DNA from: Lithospermum erythrorhizon
Taxonomy: Eukaryota > Streptophyta > Magnoliopsida > Boraginales > Boraginaceae
DNA length: 64,000 nt
Assembly: GCA_019722365.1 (NCBI GenBank)
Contig: JADFUC010001895.1
Coordinates: 682,001-746,000 of the forward strand
Reading direction: 5' to 3'
Below the pieces are notes generated by a model. The model worked only from the letters and a program-made list of their open reading frames with translations. It ran no database searches and was not told where the DNA came from. The number at the start of each line of letters is the position of its first letter. Position 1 is the first letter of the stretch. Of the stretch, positions 11,501 through 23,043 are shown in pieces. The position numbers were made by a program, and so were the translations under genes.

Positions 11501-13225
11501 GGACACAGTTGACTTTATAGGTCATGCTTTGGCACTTTATCATAATGATAATTACTTGGATCAGCCAGCATTTGATTTTGTGAAGAAGATGAAGGTGAGG
11601 ATCTTATATGAGATAGCAGTTATGAGGTGCATTTCCCATTTGGTAGACTCCAAGAACTAACTATATGAAATTGCGCTTTGTCAAATTAGCTATATGCGGA
11701 GTCACTGGCACGTTTCCAAGCAGGTTCTCCTTACATATATCCGATGTATGGCCTTGGTGAACTGCCTCAGGTTTGTCTCTGGTTATGGTCTCAGTTTCCT
11801 ACATCGAGCCGTGTGTAGTCACTTAAATATGATATTCCAAAACTTTCAGGCCTTTGCACGCCTCAGTGCTGTTTATGGTGGGACTTATATGCTTTGTAAG
11901 CCTGAATGCAAGGTAGATGTTGAAAATATTTTTCTTACTTATATTACTTGAGGCCCTCGAGAACTAAAAAAGAAAACTCGATCAGGGCAGACAATATTAT
12001 TTTCTCTTTGACAACAGTTGCTACTTGGATTGCCAGGTGGAATTCGATGGGGCTGGAAAGGCTTGTGGTGTAACCTCTGAAGGAGAAACAGCCAAATGCA
12101 AGAAAGTTGTTTGTGATCCATCATATGTACCTGATAAGGTAGAGCTCCTCAATGTTAAATTCAAATGGACGAACACTGAAATACAAACTATAGAGGTGTT
12201 CAATGGCAGATTTTAAGCACATAACATTGATGCTTAAAAACAGGTTCGTAAAGTTGGAAAAGTTGCACGTGCGATATGTATAATGAGCCATCCAATCCCG
12301 GACACCAATGATTCGCACTCAGCTCAGGTCATTTTGCCTCAGAAGCAACTGGGCCGTAAATCAGATATGTAAGCTTCTCTATCTCCGAGCCTCCACTATG
12401 TCTACTTCGAAGAAGAAATATCATACTCTTGTACTACTCTAACTGGTGTGGAATGAAAGTACTGAACAGTACGCAATGTAGATGGAGAGGTGGATGTTGT
12501 TTTATTTTTGTTAGCAATATACTATTTGACAATTTACTTTGTTAAACCATTCATTTCAGGTACTTGTTCTGCTGCTCCTATTCCCACAATGTTGCCCCCC
12601 AAGGAAAATATATTGCTTTTGTTACTACAGAAGCTGAGACTGACAATCCAGAGGCTGAATTGAAGCCTGGTGTTGATCTACTGGGACCTGTAGATGAGAT
12701 ATTCTACGAAACATATGATAGATTTGAACCAACAAACGCGCCTGAGACAGATAGTTGTTTTATATCTACTGTAAGTTGGCATGCTTATATTACTCCCATT
12801 GAAAATGATTGTTTATCCGTCTTCTTCTATGCTTCTAGGCACTCTTAAATGGTAGAATAGTCTTGATGTAAGTCAGTACAAATGCTCACCTTGGAACCGT
12901 AGTAAGAGATGCTCTTCTAGTATTACTAATTATATTGTTGATCTGATTAATCATTGCAGAGTTATGATGCCACAACACACTTTGAGTCCACAGTAATAGA
13001 TGTGCTAGCAATGTACACCAAAATAACAGGAAAGGTAATCATGTTTAATTTCTACGCGTATTACTGGCGATGTCACACGTCCCAGCCTCCCAGGGCTACC
13101 AGATATTGATTCTTTTCACTTTATGTTCATATGATAACCATTCGATAACAAGTTTTAATCGTTGCCATATCATACAGGTTGTCGATTTATCTGTGGATTT
13201 GAGTGCTGCAAGTGCTGATAAATAA
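8577..13225 (+). CDS. GDI: Rab GDP-dissociation inhibitor
   Basis: Cytosolic chaperone that extracts prenylated GDP-bound Rab GTPases from membranes and recycles them. Thirteen coding exons: 8577-8663, 9018-9080, 9271-9354, 9426-9533, 9615-9787, 11483-11594, 11690-11770, 11850-11912, 12037-12138, 12244-12368, 12560-12770, 12960-13034, 13178-13225. They sum to 1332 nt, 443 residues, the usual GDI length. The N-terminus [14 protein letters not shown] is the dinucleotide-fold motif; [12 protein letters not shown] is sequence-conserved region 1; [13 protein letters not shown] and [13 protein letters not shown] form region 3; [10 protein letters not shown] and the C-terminal [11 protein letters not shown] are also family-typical. 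All introns are GT-AG. Intron 5 is exceptionally long (1.7 kb) and AT-rich. Several substitutions against usual plant GDIs (for example in the exon 3 stretch [16 protein letters not shown]) suggest a diverged but intact copy. Confidence 0.97.
9788..11482 (+). other. Long AT-rich intron 5 of GDI
   Basis: 1,695-bp intron, very A/T-rich from about 9890 to 11180. I see no open frame, inverted-repeat element or RNA gene in it. All other GDI introns are under 360 bp, so this one has probably grown by insertions that are no longer recognisable. Confidence 0.6.
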
Positions 13226-14367
13226 TTATTTATACTATATCTATCGAGGTTGCAAGGATATCAGAGTCGCCATTGAAGACATATGCATATCTTTTTTTCT
13301 TCTTGTTTCATGTACTGTACATTTGTTTTGGAAGATGCAAGAGCTTCATTTGGATCTTCTTGATTTGTGTTCCTTCTTTAAGATACTGCAATTTATACAT
13401 AACACATTCAACTACTAGTTTCAGTTTTGGTTGTATTATTGCTACTACTCTGTTCAAACATAGCATCATACATATTGGAATAATAATGTAAAGACTTTAT
13501 TTCACATTGATGATGCAAGATATCTTTTGAATAAATAATCAATTTAGTTTCAATAATTTATATACAACTTTTTTTACTTTATTCTATTGAAAGATTTATA
13601 TAAATTGATCGATTCGACCTCTGATAAATGTCATACTTTATCTTTCTCTTTGATAGCAGGATATTCATCAAGCTGATACAAATTGAATGTGTATTGAATA
13701 TATTCGGTTAGTGTAGTAAGTAATGCTTTATCTTAAGCCAAGTTAAATCGCGGCTAGCAATAAATGACAAGCTGTTGTGAGAATATTGATAGGAGAATTG
13801 ACTTTATGGCAGAATCTCAAACTGCCCATGGCTGATTGTCCTTACGATAATTACAAAATACTTTGTATATTAGGATTCTAATTCAATTTTTTTTATTGAA
13901 GTTAACTTTATCATATACTCTTACCCCGACCAATCCGAATCGAACTATTATTATATATGATAGACTAACTACTCCGTGTATATCAAAATTATAGTATCAA
14001 AATTTTAATGAATGTAAAAATAGAGTCTGTCTTACGAGTTCTGTAATTTACTCGCTTGTCGTCTTACGTAGTTACGTCTTAGTATAATTAACGTATTGAT
14101 CGGGCGATTTATATAAAAGCAAATATCTTAAGGCGTTTATGTTTCTTTACGTTAAGCCTTGGCATGCGTAATATTTGTGGTAAGTGGTTACATGATTTTA
14201 CTTAAATTAAAGTAAAAATATAATTATACTTTTTATAACCACTTATCTAATCTAAATGATAATCGTAAAAATAATACTCAAATCACAAAATACCGAATAT
14301 ATACGGAGTATTTCATTTCGACACTCTTCTCCACGGCAAATACACTTCGTGATCTGACAAATTCGAA
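13226..14367. other. GDI 3' region and PTPA promoter
   Basis: GDI 3' untranslated region followed by an AT-rich spacer and the upstream region of PTPA. Open frames here are short and without recognisable content. Confidence 0.5.
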
Positions 14368-16438
14368 ATGGAACCACCACCAGCGTGCCACCACCAAGGC
14401 GACCAATCACAGCCTGCCACCACCTTCCTCCACCACCACTCCGCCTCCACATGCGTGAACTGCGGCGGCCCCACCGCGTTCCCCACCCCACCACCACCCT
14501 CCGACACCCCCCACCCACCTACATCCCATCCATTGCCCCTCCCAAATGCTCCCCCCACTCCACGCACCAAAGGAATCCATCATCCTCACCCCCGTACCAC
14601 AATCGCAGCGCGTCGTACCACTCACCCCCCCTCACACCTTCCAAATCCCAATTAAAATCATCCAAACCCAAAACGACATCGTTTCATTCCAATCATCCAC
14701 CTCATTTTCCAATTTCCTAGGGTTCATAGTCTCCCTCTCGGAATCAATAAAATCCAAAAAACTCTCCGATGGCTGCCACGTGTCACCTACGGTTAATTCG
14801 ATTATTTCGATTATTGAGACCCTGGTTGCTTACGTGGACGAGATTCCGCCAGCTCCGCAATCGGCTAGGTACGGTAACGTAGCTTATAGGACGTGGCATG
14901 AGAGGATGAGTGAGGAAGCTGAGTCGTTTATGATGCGGATTTTGCCTGATGAGGTTAAGGATGCTAGTATTGAATTGGTGCCTTATTTTACTGATAGTTT
15001 CGGGAACGCTAGTCGAATCGATTATGGTGCGTTTTTATGTACAGATTTAATTGCAATTGGATATTATTTAGTGGATGCTAGAAAATGTATTTGCTATTGA
15101 ATATTTTGATCATGTTTCGATATTATCGAGTTGGTGCCTTATATTACTGATAGTTTCGGGAATGCTAGTCAAGTCGATCATGGTGCTTTATTATGTACAA
15201 ATTGATTACCAAATGGATATTATTTTGAGTATTAACTGATAGTATTATGTTTGGTGGGTGCTAGAAAATGTATTTGCAATGTTGGAGCGATTATTGAACT
15301 TTAATGGCTAGGGAATTCAGAATATTGAAAAAGTTTCTTACTTTAAAATATTGTTGATGTTTTGGTTCAATAGGTTCTGATTGGATTTATCTGTAGATGT
15401 TCTTACGGTTCTTCTCCTTTTCCTATTTTGTAAAACCGATACAGGTACTGGACATGAAACAAATTTCGCAGCGTGGCTATATTGTCTGGCGAAACTAGGA
15501 ATCGTGAAAGAAGAAGATTATCAAGCTGTGGTTTCTAGAGTATTTGTGAAATATTTGGACTTAATGAGAAAATTGCAGTTGAAGTATTGTCTGGAGCCAG
15601 CAGGGTCCCATGGGGTGTGGGGACTGGATGATTATCATTTCTTGCCTTTCATTTTTGGAGCGTCTCAGTTGATTGACCACAAGTACATGAAACCAAAGTC
15701 GATCCATAATGATGATATTTTGGGTAATTTTGCAAATGAGTATCTCTACCTCTCATGCATTATATTCATAAAGAAGGTGAAAAAGGGGCTGTTTGCGGAG
15801 CATTCTCCTATGTTAGATGACATTAGTGGCGTGCCAAACTGGAAGAAGGTCAATAGCGGCTTACTTAAGATGTACAAGATTGAGGTTTTGGAGAAGGTTC
15901 CAATCATGCAACATTTTCTATTTGGTTCCATTATTAAATGGTACGATTTGTATCCTTTGCTATTACTGTATTAAAATAGTTTTTGTTTATTCACATGAAT
16001 TCTTATTTGTGAGGGTGTCTTAAATCATTTTAGGTCATGGATAATTACGTCATGGATAATTTATGAATTTCTATCACTCTAAAACTTGCCTTGAGTAAGG
16101 GATGGATATTTTCATAGCAACTATGCAGTATTAAAGTTACTTATTCCTTTAACTTCTGATGTTAATGGGAGCCTATATTATAACCTGCATTTGCAGTTCC
16201 ATGATGACGATAGCCCTCTGATTTTCCTTTACTATGATTACAATTCTGAATTTTTTGCATTTTGAAGATCCTTACTCTAGTGTTTCTGTAAGGATGATGT
16301 TAATCTTTGCTGATGGCTGAAGGTGCTAATTATTCCGAGCTGATGTACATTATGTCGTCAAACCTGCCCTTAATTCAAGCTTCAGTCATTATGGCAATCT
16401 TTCTAAAAACTGGTTGGTTTTCTTATTTCAGGGAATAA
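14368..16438 (+). CDS. PTPA: Serine/threonine-protein phosphatase 2A activator (PTPA), with apparent N-terminal frameshift
   Basis: Peptidyl-prolyl isomerase-like activator that helps assemble active PP2A catalytic subunits. The body is coded by 14546-15026, 15445-15940 and a final 7-nt coding exon 16432-16438, giving 327 residues in phase. Diagnostic stretches are SFGNASRIDYGTGHE, WLYCLAKLG, EPAGSHGVWGLDDY, FLPFIFGASQL and the C-terminus FGSIIKWE. Upstream, another frame starts at ATG 14368 and encodes a Pro-rich leader with CVNCGGPT, which matches plant PTPA N-termini in style. The two frames would join if one extra C in the C6 run at about 14549-14554 were an error or mutation, giving about 386 residues, close to other plant PTPAs. 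Either the gene starts at 14546 or it carries a +1 frameshift. Intron 1 contains a partial duplicate of the exon 1 end. Confidence 0.88.
14972..15285 (+). repeat. 156-bp tandem duplication of PTPA exon 1 end plus donor site
   Basis: The segment 14972-15100 (last 55 bp of exon 1, the donor at 15026/15027, and the intron start) is repeated at 15128-15285 inside intron 1. The copied donor is at 15182/15183, exactly 156 bp later. Exon-derived bases are about 90% identical. The second copy carries a 27-bp extra piece in its intron part. Confidence 0.85.
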
Positions 16439-17287
16439 TATGACAGTCATGATCTATTGCATTTTGCGTTTATCATGCAACAGCAGATGTACTGGAGTTC
16501 ACTTCCATTTTCGCTAATGATCATGTTTAGTTTCACTCTGATTGGGATAAGGCTTTGAGGCACATCAGCATGGCCTGTTTTTTATATAATCGGGATAGCT
16601 TGGCAGGTTGTAGACAATGTTTTTTTCGTTGTGTTAGCAATGTACTTGAATCTGCATTTCACGGTCTATACTTTGATATGGTGAACATATTACGAGGTTT
16701 TTAATGCGTACTAATGCAAGGCATATATGATTGCTATTTAGGGAGTATTATTTTGTTTCCCTTTCTTCTTTTTTGGCAAAGTTGGTCTTTCTACACAATG
16801 CTCTCTGTGTGAAATTGGCGCTTGTAGCATATCTTCAAGGCTAAAATTTGGTAACTAGACATTATGGATTGAAAGGGTCTGTATACCCATTTGAGCAAAA
16901 GTAAATTGCATTTGCTTTTACCAGAAAATGTCAAACGGACACTTATTTGATAATTAAAATTAGATAATGATCCTCCAAGTAAACAAAAGGGCACTTACTA
17001 TATCAGCAATCATGAACCTTGCTTGTCAACTTAGCCAACAATCTCATAATAATTTCATATTTACATGCAATCCACAGAGCTGTGTTTTGCCTAGTTAGGA
17101 ACTTTGAAAGGAAATGCAACCCCTCAAACAGCTATCATAAGACTCTGGCAGTCAGCAGCAGAAGAAGGGTGGGTCACTCCACCACCTCTTCTAAATCTCT
17201 ACTCTCCAGAGCACCATGACCAAGAAGGGGTGTTTGCGTTGTTACAAAAGTGTATGGTGGAACACGTTGTCTGGTTACTGTCTGCAG
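16439..17287. other. Convergent spacer between PTPA and PEPKR2
   Basis: 3' regions of two convergent genes. AT-rich, no supported gene; small open frames are not conserved-looking. Confidence 0.5.
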
Positions 17288-19488
17288 TTAAAATGCTCTA
17301 CAGAGGTTTCTGGCAATCATGTTCGAAGAACCTTGTTCTGGCACTGCTTGGGCAGGATTGCATATCCTGCTCCGTTTTGCCCCAGATATCTTCACACGGG
17401 AAACAGCCTCTGTTAGGATATCAATTAATCCAGAGCCTTCACACTGCTGATTAGTTGGGAGCGAGTCATCACTAAGGTTACTGCTCATTGCATTACTGCA
17501 CTCCAATTCCATCCGTGTTAGCTTTGAAGTCAGCTTTACATGGTTCTTGATATCAGATCGAGGAGTCAGTGTAGTTAGGGAAGTTTCAGTATAGAACAGA
17601 ATCCATGGGTGTGCTGCATAAACACGAAAACTTCATTACAGATAGTCTCTTATGATAGCAAAACTGAGTAGTGGGTACCCTAGGAAAGAGCAACATATAT
17701 AAACCAACCTTCGTCTTTGGCCAACTTGTAAGAACTATAAGACTCAAAATAGTTTACAAAGATATATCATACAAGTGATACGGAGCATAACATACTTGTT
17801 TGATGCAATTATGAATGTATGTGTTAAGACCAGCATGTATTTATTAACACCAACACTAATATAAGAGGCAAGTACTTCTACTGCTAGTTTTTTTTAAGTC
17901 CTTTTATTGCTAGTACCATGAGACGATGGAACTCATGGAAAAAGAGAATGTACTTCTGAAGGGTACTCACTCAGTACTTGTTTAGCAGAAAACCTTTTAG
18001 AAACATCCCTCGTCATCATACAAGAAATGAGATGACGAGCAGGCAGTGAAACAGACTCCCAGACACCATTATGGAAATCAAGGGTCTCTTCCTTGATAGC
18101 CTTGAAAACAGTTTCTGCAGTATCACCTTGATATGGGAGAACACCCACCAAGAGTGCATGGAGAACAACACCGGCACTCCAAATATCCACCTTTTCTGAG
18201 TAGTCACCGAGCAGAACCTCCGGAGCAATATACGCAGGACTTCCTACTACACCAGCAAGGCTTTGACCTGGTAAGTCATGAGATGCCACAAACTTTAGAA
18301 GATAACTTGGTCAGAAAATCATATACTCCGTACATTTAATCAAGAGAATTTTAATTCTTAAGGGGCCAATTCAAGCGAAGGAAATAAAATGTCAGAGAAG
18401 ACCAAAAATCCTCTCTAATGGGCCTATACGAATAAAAATACAGAACCCATCTATTACTCTGGATAAAAGTCACAGGTCTACTCAGAAGTATATGTATCCT
18501 CATATGGCTCCATACAGTTTGGGAGTGATATTGTCAAAATACCAGAAAATTTATACATTAGTTCTAGAAAGATGAAGTTCATTTTGGAGGTTTGAATGGC
18601 ATATTACCACAGGTAACTCACAGAATAAAAAAAGCCTAATCTTCTGAAATAAAGGATCATATCGTTTGCAAGAATGTGACATGTAGTTATAGTTACAACA
18701 ATATCAATGAATGCCAATGATCATGTGAGTGATGAATCCTAATCACCTTCTGAAATTCTCACGGCTAATCCGAAGTCCGCGAGCTTCAATTTCTCAGAGT
18801 ACGTGAGGAGGATATTTTCAGGCTTGATGTCTCGATGTACAACACCCATTTCGTGACAGTAGTTTATGGCCATCATGAGCTCCTTAATCATCATAGCTAT
18901 TTGGTGCTCTGGTTGCTGCCTCTCCCTAGCCATCAGGTCAAGCAAACGCCCACCAGTGCAAAGCTCCATCACCAGATGGAAAGATTCAACATCCTCATAG
19001 ACGGCCTTCAATGTCACAATACCTGGATGACCAGAAAGATGCTGCATTATCTCCACTTCACGATGCACAGTCTCCTCACCTTTTCGCAAAGTCTTGCAGG
19101 CAAACTGTTCTCTGGTTGTTTTTCTCTGGCACATCACCACGGACCCATATCTTCCTTTCCCTAAAACTTTTCCCACTTCATAATCCTGGCCAATCTTCTT
19201 CTTCCTACCCAACCTAGTTGCAGCATCAATGCATCCAATTTTCCTCTTAAGACCTCTACCAAGTGAATCTAAACAGGAACCTCCACACGGAGGTGCCGTG
19301 GCAACTCCAGTAACCACATTTGAACTAGCAACAGCGCTTTCCTTAACCAATGAATCTCTACACTTCTTTTTCCTCCTAGAATAATCTTCCAAAGACAAAT
19401 GGGACATAACTAATGCCAATGCTGCAAAATCCTTATTGCCATTGACTCCAGCATCAACACCTTTTCTCTTCCTACCCAAACACTCCAT
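17288..19488 (-). CDS. PEPKR2: Serine/threonine protein kinase PEPKR2-like
   Basis: Cytosolic/nuclear Ser/Thr kinase of the CDPK-related group that lacks EF hands. Three coding exons: 19488-18747, 18267-17971, 17613-17288, total 1365 nt, 454 residues. The N-terminal ~100 residues are basic and low-complexity (MECLGRKRKG, RRKKKC, RLGRKKK). Kinase motifs: glycine loop LGKGRYGSV (about 109-117), ATP lysine in FACKTL (132), HRD at 218-220 followed by IKPEN, DFG at 238-240, and AYIAPEVL in the activation segment. The first junction gives EG|QSLAGVVGSPAYIAPE and the second VL|THPW, both as expected for the family. A C-terminal tail of about 100 residues follows. Acceptors a few bases upstream in intron 1 would add residues before QSLAG and are less likely. 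A leader intron is possible, since donor-like sites occur at about 19812 and 20095 on the minus strand. Confidence 0.93.
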
Positions 19489-20200
19489 CTAACAATCTAA
19501 CAATAACCAAGTTACCAAATTCTAACCTAATCATTAGCTACCTTAATTTCCCTATTAACGACAACACCCCATGTCCCGATCAACTAACAAATACTAAACA
19601 TACTAAAGACTGAAACTTTAGTCCTATTCAGATCAAATGCTTCTCAACTCAACCTGATCACAACTCTAGTTAGCTACTGTAGATAACCTACTATTAAATA
19701 AGCTGATTGTGAGGTTGGAAAACTGAAAGATCCGATCTTTCCTTCTGCAGTTTTAGTAAATATCATAATAAAACACAAAAGGAAATGTTAAAAAATAAGG
19801 TCTAAAATTGTACCTAGACATGTGAAGGGCCTCTTGATCCTTTTCTTCCAACCCATTTGAGTAAATATAACACAAATCCCAGACATGGGTTTGCTTTCTT
19901 TAAGCAGTACATGCAACAATAATCAAGAACATCAAAACCAAGTAACAAAAACCAAAATTTTAACAGAAAAACCAGCTAAAAAATAGGCTAAAAAAAGGAT
20001 AAAAATGGTAACTGAATCCCAAGAATCTCTCAAGCTGAATCAAATTGAGATGAAAAGAGAATGAAGAGAATATTCAAGAAGATGTTTATATTATTACCTT
20101 TGATAAAGAAAATGAAAGGTCTGAGGTAGTGAAGTCCGTGAAGTAAACAAAAAGCAATTAATTAGCTAAAGAACCAAACATATTACATACTGTATTACAT
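19489..20200. other. PEPKR2 5' leader and promoter side
   Basis: No gene. On the minus strand there are candidate leader-intron donors (AG|GTAC near 19812, AAAG|GTAATA near 20095). The proximal sequence is purine/A-rich on the plus strand. Confidence 0.4.
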
Positions 20201-20207
20201 TATTTGA

Positions 20208-21010
20208 TAATGCTGAAAAGAAAAGCACCACGTGAACGTTATCATAACTGCCAATACTTGCTTTTTCCGGGAATTTCATCAATCTTACGTTAAACTGGCG
20301 GCCGTTGTCTTGCTCAATCTTTTGTAATTGATGAACTTTCTGATTGATGAGGATTTGAGCTAAAAATGAGAATGTCTTCCGATCACGAAGTTATATTGAT
20401 AAGCGAGGGAGAAATTTCCAATCTGTTGTGGCTAACTTTGAGATTTCATAACTAGTAATATCACGATGATTTATAGGCGAGATATACGTCGATAAATGAT
20501 CGTTTTTTAGTGAGCACAATGGATCATGTCCGCCCCTAACATCGACTTTGTGTTTCTTTGAGTGGTTTGAGATGTGGCGAAGACCTCGGCTTTTAAGCGA
20601 GTTTGGATCGTCTGTTATATTTTATGTGTTAATGTCGTATTACAATGTTTTTTATTTTTAAATTAAAATCTAGAAGCAATTAAAGATTTAACCATACCAA
20701 TCTTATCGGTTAATAGAAATAAATAAATAAATCATTTCAAAATATAAGCCCAGATCATTTACTACCAACTACGAGCAGCTAACAAATGGAGGTTGTTATC
20801 TTTTTATGTAATATTTATAAAAATTCATTTAAGATCGCCATAACGTGTTATATTTCATTTAAAGATAGATATAAAATAATTTTATGATATTCAAAGTTAT
20901 AATTATAGAGATATAAGGAAAAAAGAAATGTCAAGTAGGTTTGAACCACGCCCTCTTACAAAGACCAGAACTTGAGTCTGGCGCCTTGAACCACTCTAAT
21001 GTCTAAACTG
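20208..21010. repeat. Segmental duplication, copy A
   Basis: Direct copy of the segment at 24428-25020. The left block (gataatgctgaaaagaaaag onward, with a G-box cacgtg) matches for about 85 bp. Then copy A has roughly 200 bp (about 20299-20500) missing from copy B. Matching resumes at ttagtgagc and continues, with mismatches and small gaps, through the TTATATTTTATGTGTTAAT stretch to a decayed tRNA at the right end. Confidence 0.85.
20930..21010 (-). pseudogene. Decayed tRNA-Leu(CAA) copy
   Basis: Counterpart of the intact tRNA at 24934-25017. The anticodon arm and variable arm are preserved (ccagactcaagttctgg), but the acceptor stem, D arm (gagtggttcaagg) and T arm (gtggttcaaacctac) have lost bases, so cloverleaf pairing fails. 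A T6 run after its 3' end is still present. Confidence 0.8.
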
Positions 21011-21333
21011 TGTAGTCAATAACCCAGAAATCATTTTTTAAATCTATATTTCCTCCTTCCATCCCTATTTTATAGAAGTTCCATCACATTTTTAGAAATC
21101 TCAATGTGTTCCTTGTTTAACTGATATGTGAAATTAACGGTATATTTGGAACATAATATAACTAAAAATAATATTCACATCAATTACACCTCAAATTCAA
21201 ATGTTATAAAAAATAACGTAAATTGAGATGATCATTTAAACTCAATTAACTTAAATTAACACTGAAAATAGAATCTCAAACAATATGAAGTTGTGAACTT
21301 GAAATTTAACTTAGATTCATACTAATAAATAAA

Positions 21334-21461
21334 GAGCTTATTGAGACCGACATAGTTATTATTTTAGTTTGATAAACATGTAAATAAGATAGTGAGGGAG
21401 CTTATTGACACCGACATGATTATTATTTTAGCTTGATAAACATGTAAATAAGATAGTGAAG
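21334..21461. repeat. 64-bp tandem duplication
   Basis: Two adjacent 64-bp units starting gagcttattgag (21334) and gagcttattgac (21398), both ending in taaataagatagtga. Only a handful of mismatches, so the event is recent compared with the surroundings. Confidence 0.85.
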
Positions 21462-21827
21462 GGACGAAATTAAGTTCTTAAGATATACAGAGTAATTGAA
21501 AAAATAATTATTATTGTTACGTAGCTGCTATACGCAGTCGTAAAAAATTACAATATGCAGTTAATGAGATATTTGTGATCAAATCGTCTTTTATATTTTT
21601 ACACTCCTAAAATTTTAATCACATTATGAAGCATTTATAGTTTATTTCAATTAACTATGATAATAAAATTATTGATCATGCTTGGTGATTTTCGTAATTA
21701 TATATAATATTAAAAAATATGAAGAGTATTTATGTCTTTATCAAAATTTCAACTGCATCTAGAATTTTTTTATGACGGTATATAGCAGCATCCTATTGAG
21801 ATATATACATATACAGCTTTGCGAATG

Positions 21828-22335
21828 AAAAATGGCACAAATCTAGAATTATGAGCGTGTACATAGTTTAGTGAGTGCTAATAATTGATTTGGTTAAGAT
21901 ATACAGATTAATTGAAAAAAACTACTATCTTCATTTTTTAAATTATTGAAATTTTCACTTTTGAAATACAATTTTAACAATTAATTGATTATTTTTATGT
22001 ACATTACTGAAAATTACAAAAAAAAGATATTATAAAATATTTTTAAAACCAAGTTCGAATTATATCAATTTTATATTTTTTGAATTAATGAATAAAAAGT
22101 AATTTGTGGTCGAATCGGCCGGCCTTGATCGCATTAATTAATTTAAGGCGGAGTACTACATTAGTGAGCTGTAAGCTTTGATAATGGAAAATGGCACAAA
22201 TCTAGGATGTATTATGAGTGTGTACATAATTTAGTGAGTGCTAATTGATTTGGTTAAGATATACGGAGTAATTGGAAAATACAATTATTATTGAGATATA
22301 TTTTTGAGAACGGAAAATGGCACAAATGTAGGCCA
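21828..22335. repeat. Dispersed ~90-bp repeats flanking a MITE
   Basis: A unit beginning gaaaatggcacaaatctag and ending ttggttaagatatac is present at about 21826-21905 and 22186-22265, with a third partial copy at 22315-22335. The first two full copies flank the MITE at 21925-22153. Part of the same end (atatacagagtaattgaaaa) also occurs at about 21483. Confidence 0.75.
21925..22153. mobile_element. Stowaway-like MITE, same family as 57711-57928
   Basis: About 229 bp between TA dinucleotides (21923-21924 and 22154-22155). The ends are imperfect inverted repeats (ctatcttcattttttaaatt and, at the right, taatttaaggcggag). The interior shares long runs with the element at 57711-57928, including the region around ttaacaattaatt and the stretch attttatattttttgaatta followed by aatttgtggt. 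Confidence 0.65.
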
Positions 22336-22619
22336 AAATTAGAGGACGCGGTATAATAACAGTGAGCCAAAATTAATGTTAACAAATCTATATAAAATTA
22401 AAGGAAAGATGCGATTCGTTTTTCTTTTGTTATACTTTTTGATTTTGTCGTATATATATTTTTGTTTGTATTATATATAATATTGGATGAAACTATATAA
22501 ATAAAAATAAGTTTCAAATTCTTTCGAATTGATATATTTTTATAAAATGTTATCTGACATGAAATAAATATATTTGGAATAAAAATTAATTACATTATAG
22601 AAAAATTGAACAATCTTTA

Positions 22620-22822
22620 TGAATATTACTTTGTCTTGAGAATTTTATGTCTCGAAAAAAATCCTATAAATAAACACACAAGTTTGTATGCAGCTTTAAT
22701 ATATTTTCTCTTTCGTCATCTTCATCGATTCAATCAAATCAATCAAAAATGGAAAATCCTCAATCTATTGCTAGTGAAGCTTTTCTTATGGTTGGTTGAT
22801 AGACAAAATGATTGACTAGAAA
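22620..22822 (+). pseudogene. Truncated tandem copy of the MAKR6-like promoter and start
   Basis: A diverged copy of 22915-23116. It contains a TATA box (ctataaata, 22664-22672), the leader with tcatcgattcaatcaaatcaatc, and an ATG at 22749 in the same relative place. The frame reads MENPQSIASEAFLMVG and then stops, after a one-base loss relative to the intact gene. Nothing of the remaining ORF follows. Confidence 0.85.
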
Positions 22823-22955
22823 ATTTGAAATCAAGTTAAATCAGGAAAATAAAATTTACGATATTTAGTTTTGTACCAAATTATTCTATTTAACTTATTA
22901 TATGATTACCATAATTATTTAAATTATTTTTATACCATTTATGTCTAGAAAACCC

Positions 22956-22964
22956 CTATAAATA
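22956..22964 (+). promoter_or_regulatory. TATA box of the MAKR6-like gene
   Basis: ctataaata 88 bp before the ATG at 23044. It is retained at the matching place (22664) in the truncated copy, which supports a functional role. Confidence 0.6.
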
Positions 22965-23043
22965 ACGACAAGCCTGCATGACACTTCAATATATTTTCCA
23001 TTTCATCTTCATCGATTGAATCAAATCAATCACCTGTTCAAAA

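Noticed and set aside
14385..14720. 111-codon ORF overlapping the PTPA N-terminus
   Set aside because: Off-frame Pro/His-rich shadow that begins at a GTG; PTPA explains the region.
16195..16255. Possible C/D-box snoRNA in the last PTPA intron (atgatga ... ctga ... tatgatta ... ctga)
   Set aside because: No convincing terminal stem and no guide match to rRNA that I can confirm; boxes of this size arise by chance.
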